Shown piece by piece: positions 62,073-64,000 of a stretch of DNA of 64,000 nucleotides. The stretch is from Chaenocephalus aceratus (Eukaryota > Chordata > Actinopteri > Perciformes > Channichthyidae). Position numbers and translations under genes: made by a program. The DNA is taken from the NCBI GenBank assembly GCA_023974075.1, contig CM043788.1, positions 24,897,412-24,961,411 of the forward strand, given 5' to 3'. Numbering within the stretch: the first letter of the stretch is position 1; every line of letters begins with the position of its first letter. The notes beneath the pieces are model-generated. The model worked only from the letters and a program-made list of their open reading frames with translations. It had not been told where the DNA came from and did no database searches.

Positions 62073-63025
62073 ATGGAGCAGTTTGTGCCTGCTGGTAGCT
62101 CTCTGTCAGCCTGCAGAAGGGTTTGTTTCGCTGCAGGACATTTCCTCAACGACCTGTGCTCCTCCATGTGGTTCACCTACCTGCTGGTCTACCTCCACTC
62201 CGTGCTCGGCTTCCGAAGCACCTATGCAGGTGTGTTGCTGCTGATCGGGCAGATAGCTGACGGAGTCTCTACGCCTTTGGTTGGATATCATCAATCCGAC
62301 AAAACATCGTGCTTCTACGGCAAGAGAAAAACCTGGCACTTGTTTGGTAAGTAGCCTACCCGAGAAAATGTGTTGACTTAAATAAAAGTACAGAACTATT
62401 TCAAGCAAAAATAGCACAACGTAGGCTATCATACAGAAAACTATTTATAATCAGTATTCAGATCTTCATCAAGTAAAGCCTAAATACTGCAGCTTAAAAT
62501 CCTTCTTTTAAAACTTTACTCAAGTAACAGTGTCATCATAAATATGCACTTGATGTTAGCAATCATGCAAGGTGACTCTTACCGGGTTCATATGTTATAT
62601 TACATATTATTGGTGAAACATTAATCTGTGAACATCACATACATTTTGCAGTGAATAGCATAAATAATAATTGATTAGTTCATATTTTCTATCAAAAGTC
62701 TCAACCTGCAGATAAATAAATGTGGTGGGGTAAAGATACATTTTTTATTCTCAAAATGTAGTAGAATCTAATCATTCTTACAAATAATAAAACAATCCGC
62801 TTTTTGTTTCCCAGGAACGATTTGTGTCCTTGTTTCTTTTCCATTCATTTTCAACCCATGCCTGGCCTGTAACGACAGCACTCCTCAGTGGGCTCAAATA
62901 CTTTACTTCTCGCCCTTCATCATCATCTTCCAGATCGGATGGGCAGCCACTCAGATCTCTCACCTCTCCCTCATCCCGGTGCTCGTGTCCAGCGAGAGTG
63001 ACAGGGTGGAGCTCACCGCGTACAG
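62073..63025 (+). CDS. mfsd12: MFSD12, first two coding exons (3' part outside window)
   Basis: Exons 62073-62346 and 62815-63025 join in frame (TTTG|GTAAGT ... CCCAG|GAACG) and encode 161 residues; the second ends in phase 2 at TACAG|GTGGGT. Membrane segments are recognisable as [52 protein letters not shown] and [20 protein letters not shown]. The GQIADGxxTPLVGY stretch is the MFS motif-A region and [14 protein letters not shown] is typical of MFSD12. In vertebrates MFSD12 imports cysteine into melanosomes and lysosomes and affects pigmentation. The start was placed at MEQFVPAG because the in-frame upstream ATG (62034) adds non-conserved sequence. The full family protein has 12 membrane segments, so about two-thirds lies beyond the window. 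Confidence 0.93.
62347..62814 (+). other. mfsd12 intron 1
   Basis: Contains AAGTA-rich text at 62380-62570 similar in style to the repeat at 5218-5622, probably a decayed copy. Confidence 0.4.
62815..63025 (+). CDS. mfsd12: mfsd12 coding exon 2
   Basis: Encodes [19 protein letters not shown] through [20 protein letters not shown] and ELTAYR. The loop [10 protein letters not shown] and the segment up to ISHLSLIP match MFSD12 proteins. Confidence 0.9.
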
Positions 63026-63339
63026 GTGGGTGACGTCATCACGTAGACACTCGGGATTGAAAATGAACAAAAAACAAGTTTTATACCGACTTTTCCTTTT
63101 AAATATAGGATATTTATATATGTGTGTATTATGTACATCTCCTATCCTATATTCAAAGTAAAAGTCGGTTCGACCATTTTTTTGAAAAAAACTAAAGTGA
63201 GGCTACTGCTCCTCGCGAAAACATTTTCCAACGTAACATCTCTTGCGTCTGTCAAAAACAGCTAAACTTTGGTTATGTATGAACTAAACAAACAATAGCT
63301 TAGATGTGATGGAATGCAGATTGTTTTACCTCCAGGCAG

Positions 63340-64000
63340 CAGTGGCGGCACCAGAGATTTTCTTTTGGGGATAGCTTGAGGTTTCACAGAGGGTGCTCAA
63401 ACATCTACCGGGCGCTACAGTTGAATTTTCTACCGCTACACTCCCCACACGCACATACACAGTATTCTTGTTACAATGAAGGCTCGATAATCAGCTCACG
63501 GCATATAGGTGTAAACTGTGGTAAAGTGCTATTTTTATAAGTGGGGGGTGGACCTAATATCCTGTAGGGGGGGGTGTGGGGGCATTTTTTTTTTTAATAT
63601 TGAAGTTAAATGCATCAATCTGGTGCACTTTGAGAGCAAAATTAAGAGATCTATGGATACATCTCTCAACACCCATATGAAACAGAACTGTAAACAGATG
63701 TACTTTTTCTTTATGGATATTTTACAAATCACTCTCCTTTTTAGTGTATTGTATATGTTTTACTGTCATAGTATTTCATAACTGTTTTTCATTTATTCTC
63801 TTATTTTTTTATAACTATAATGATCATATGAAGGTATGCCTCGGAAATAATTGTTTACATAAATCATGACCAAACTGTTTGAGACCCACTGAGATAAATT
63901 AGACTAAAGTTAACGATCTAAACACTCAGAGTCCTTTAGCTCACCTGAGTCCCTCAGTCTGACAGGAGAGGACATTCCCTTCACCTTGTTGTAGAAACAG
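63340..64000. mobile_element. hAT element with CAGTGGCGGCACC left end, cut by the window
   Basis: The left end CAGTGGCGGCACCAGAGATT is close to that of 21287-23098. The stretch 63520-64000 is closely similar to 36180-36740, including GTGCACTTTGAG and CCCTCAGTCTGACAGGAGAG. The right end is outside the window. It lies in mfsd12 intron 2. Confidence 0.65.

Overview
The window is genomic DNA from a teleost fish. The evidence is vertebrate GT-AG split genes, linkage of casein kinase 1 gamma 2 to MFSD12 (both on human 19p13.3), short fish-style introns between late exons, and many fish-type repeats: hAT elements and MITEs, a Tc1 element, tRNA-derived SINEs with an L2-like tail, and non-LTR fragments. 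It holds no bacterial genes, CRISPR array or complete viral genome.

Layout, all host genes on the + strand. (1) 0.6-4.2 kb: a compact three-coding-exon PRD-class homeobox gene of the Dmbx family, with a probable non-coding first exon, a candidate CCAAT/TATA promoter and a polyadenylation signal. (2) 5.7-59.7 kb: csnk1g2. A non-coding first exon is followed by ten constant coding exons that give a 415-residue membrane-anchored kinase. A 34-codon cassette exon probably lies near the 3' end. The first coding intron is 28.8 kb and is the main repository of transposons; the 3' exons are closely spaced. (3) 62.0 kb to the right edge: the first two coding exons of mfsd12, a lysosomal/melanosomal cysteine importer. 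The gene runs off the window.

The accessory content sits almost entirely in csnk1g2 introns. I could delimit eleven hAT-type elements by terminal inverted repeats plus an 8-bp target-site duplication. Two of them are nested inside other hAT elements, one splits the A-box side of a SINE, and one lies inside a larger decayed element. A Tc1 element with a broken transposase sits in the TA tract beside one hAT copy. Other items are a 587-bp fold-back element, a 378-codon reverse-transcriptase ORF, a two-exon BED-finger fragment on the minus strand, exact palindromes and very long CA/TG microsatellites.

I found no novel multi-gene system. The best biological lead is the Dmbx-family gene: it lies beside csnk1g2, lacks a recognisable C-terminal OAR motif, and may be a Dmbx1 ohnolog. 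The best mobile-element lead is a datable nested hAT insertion whose empty site survives in a sister copy in the same window. All homology calls are from recognition, not searches.
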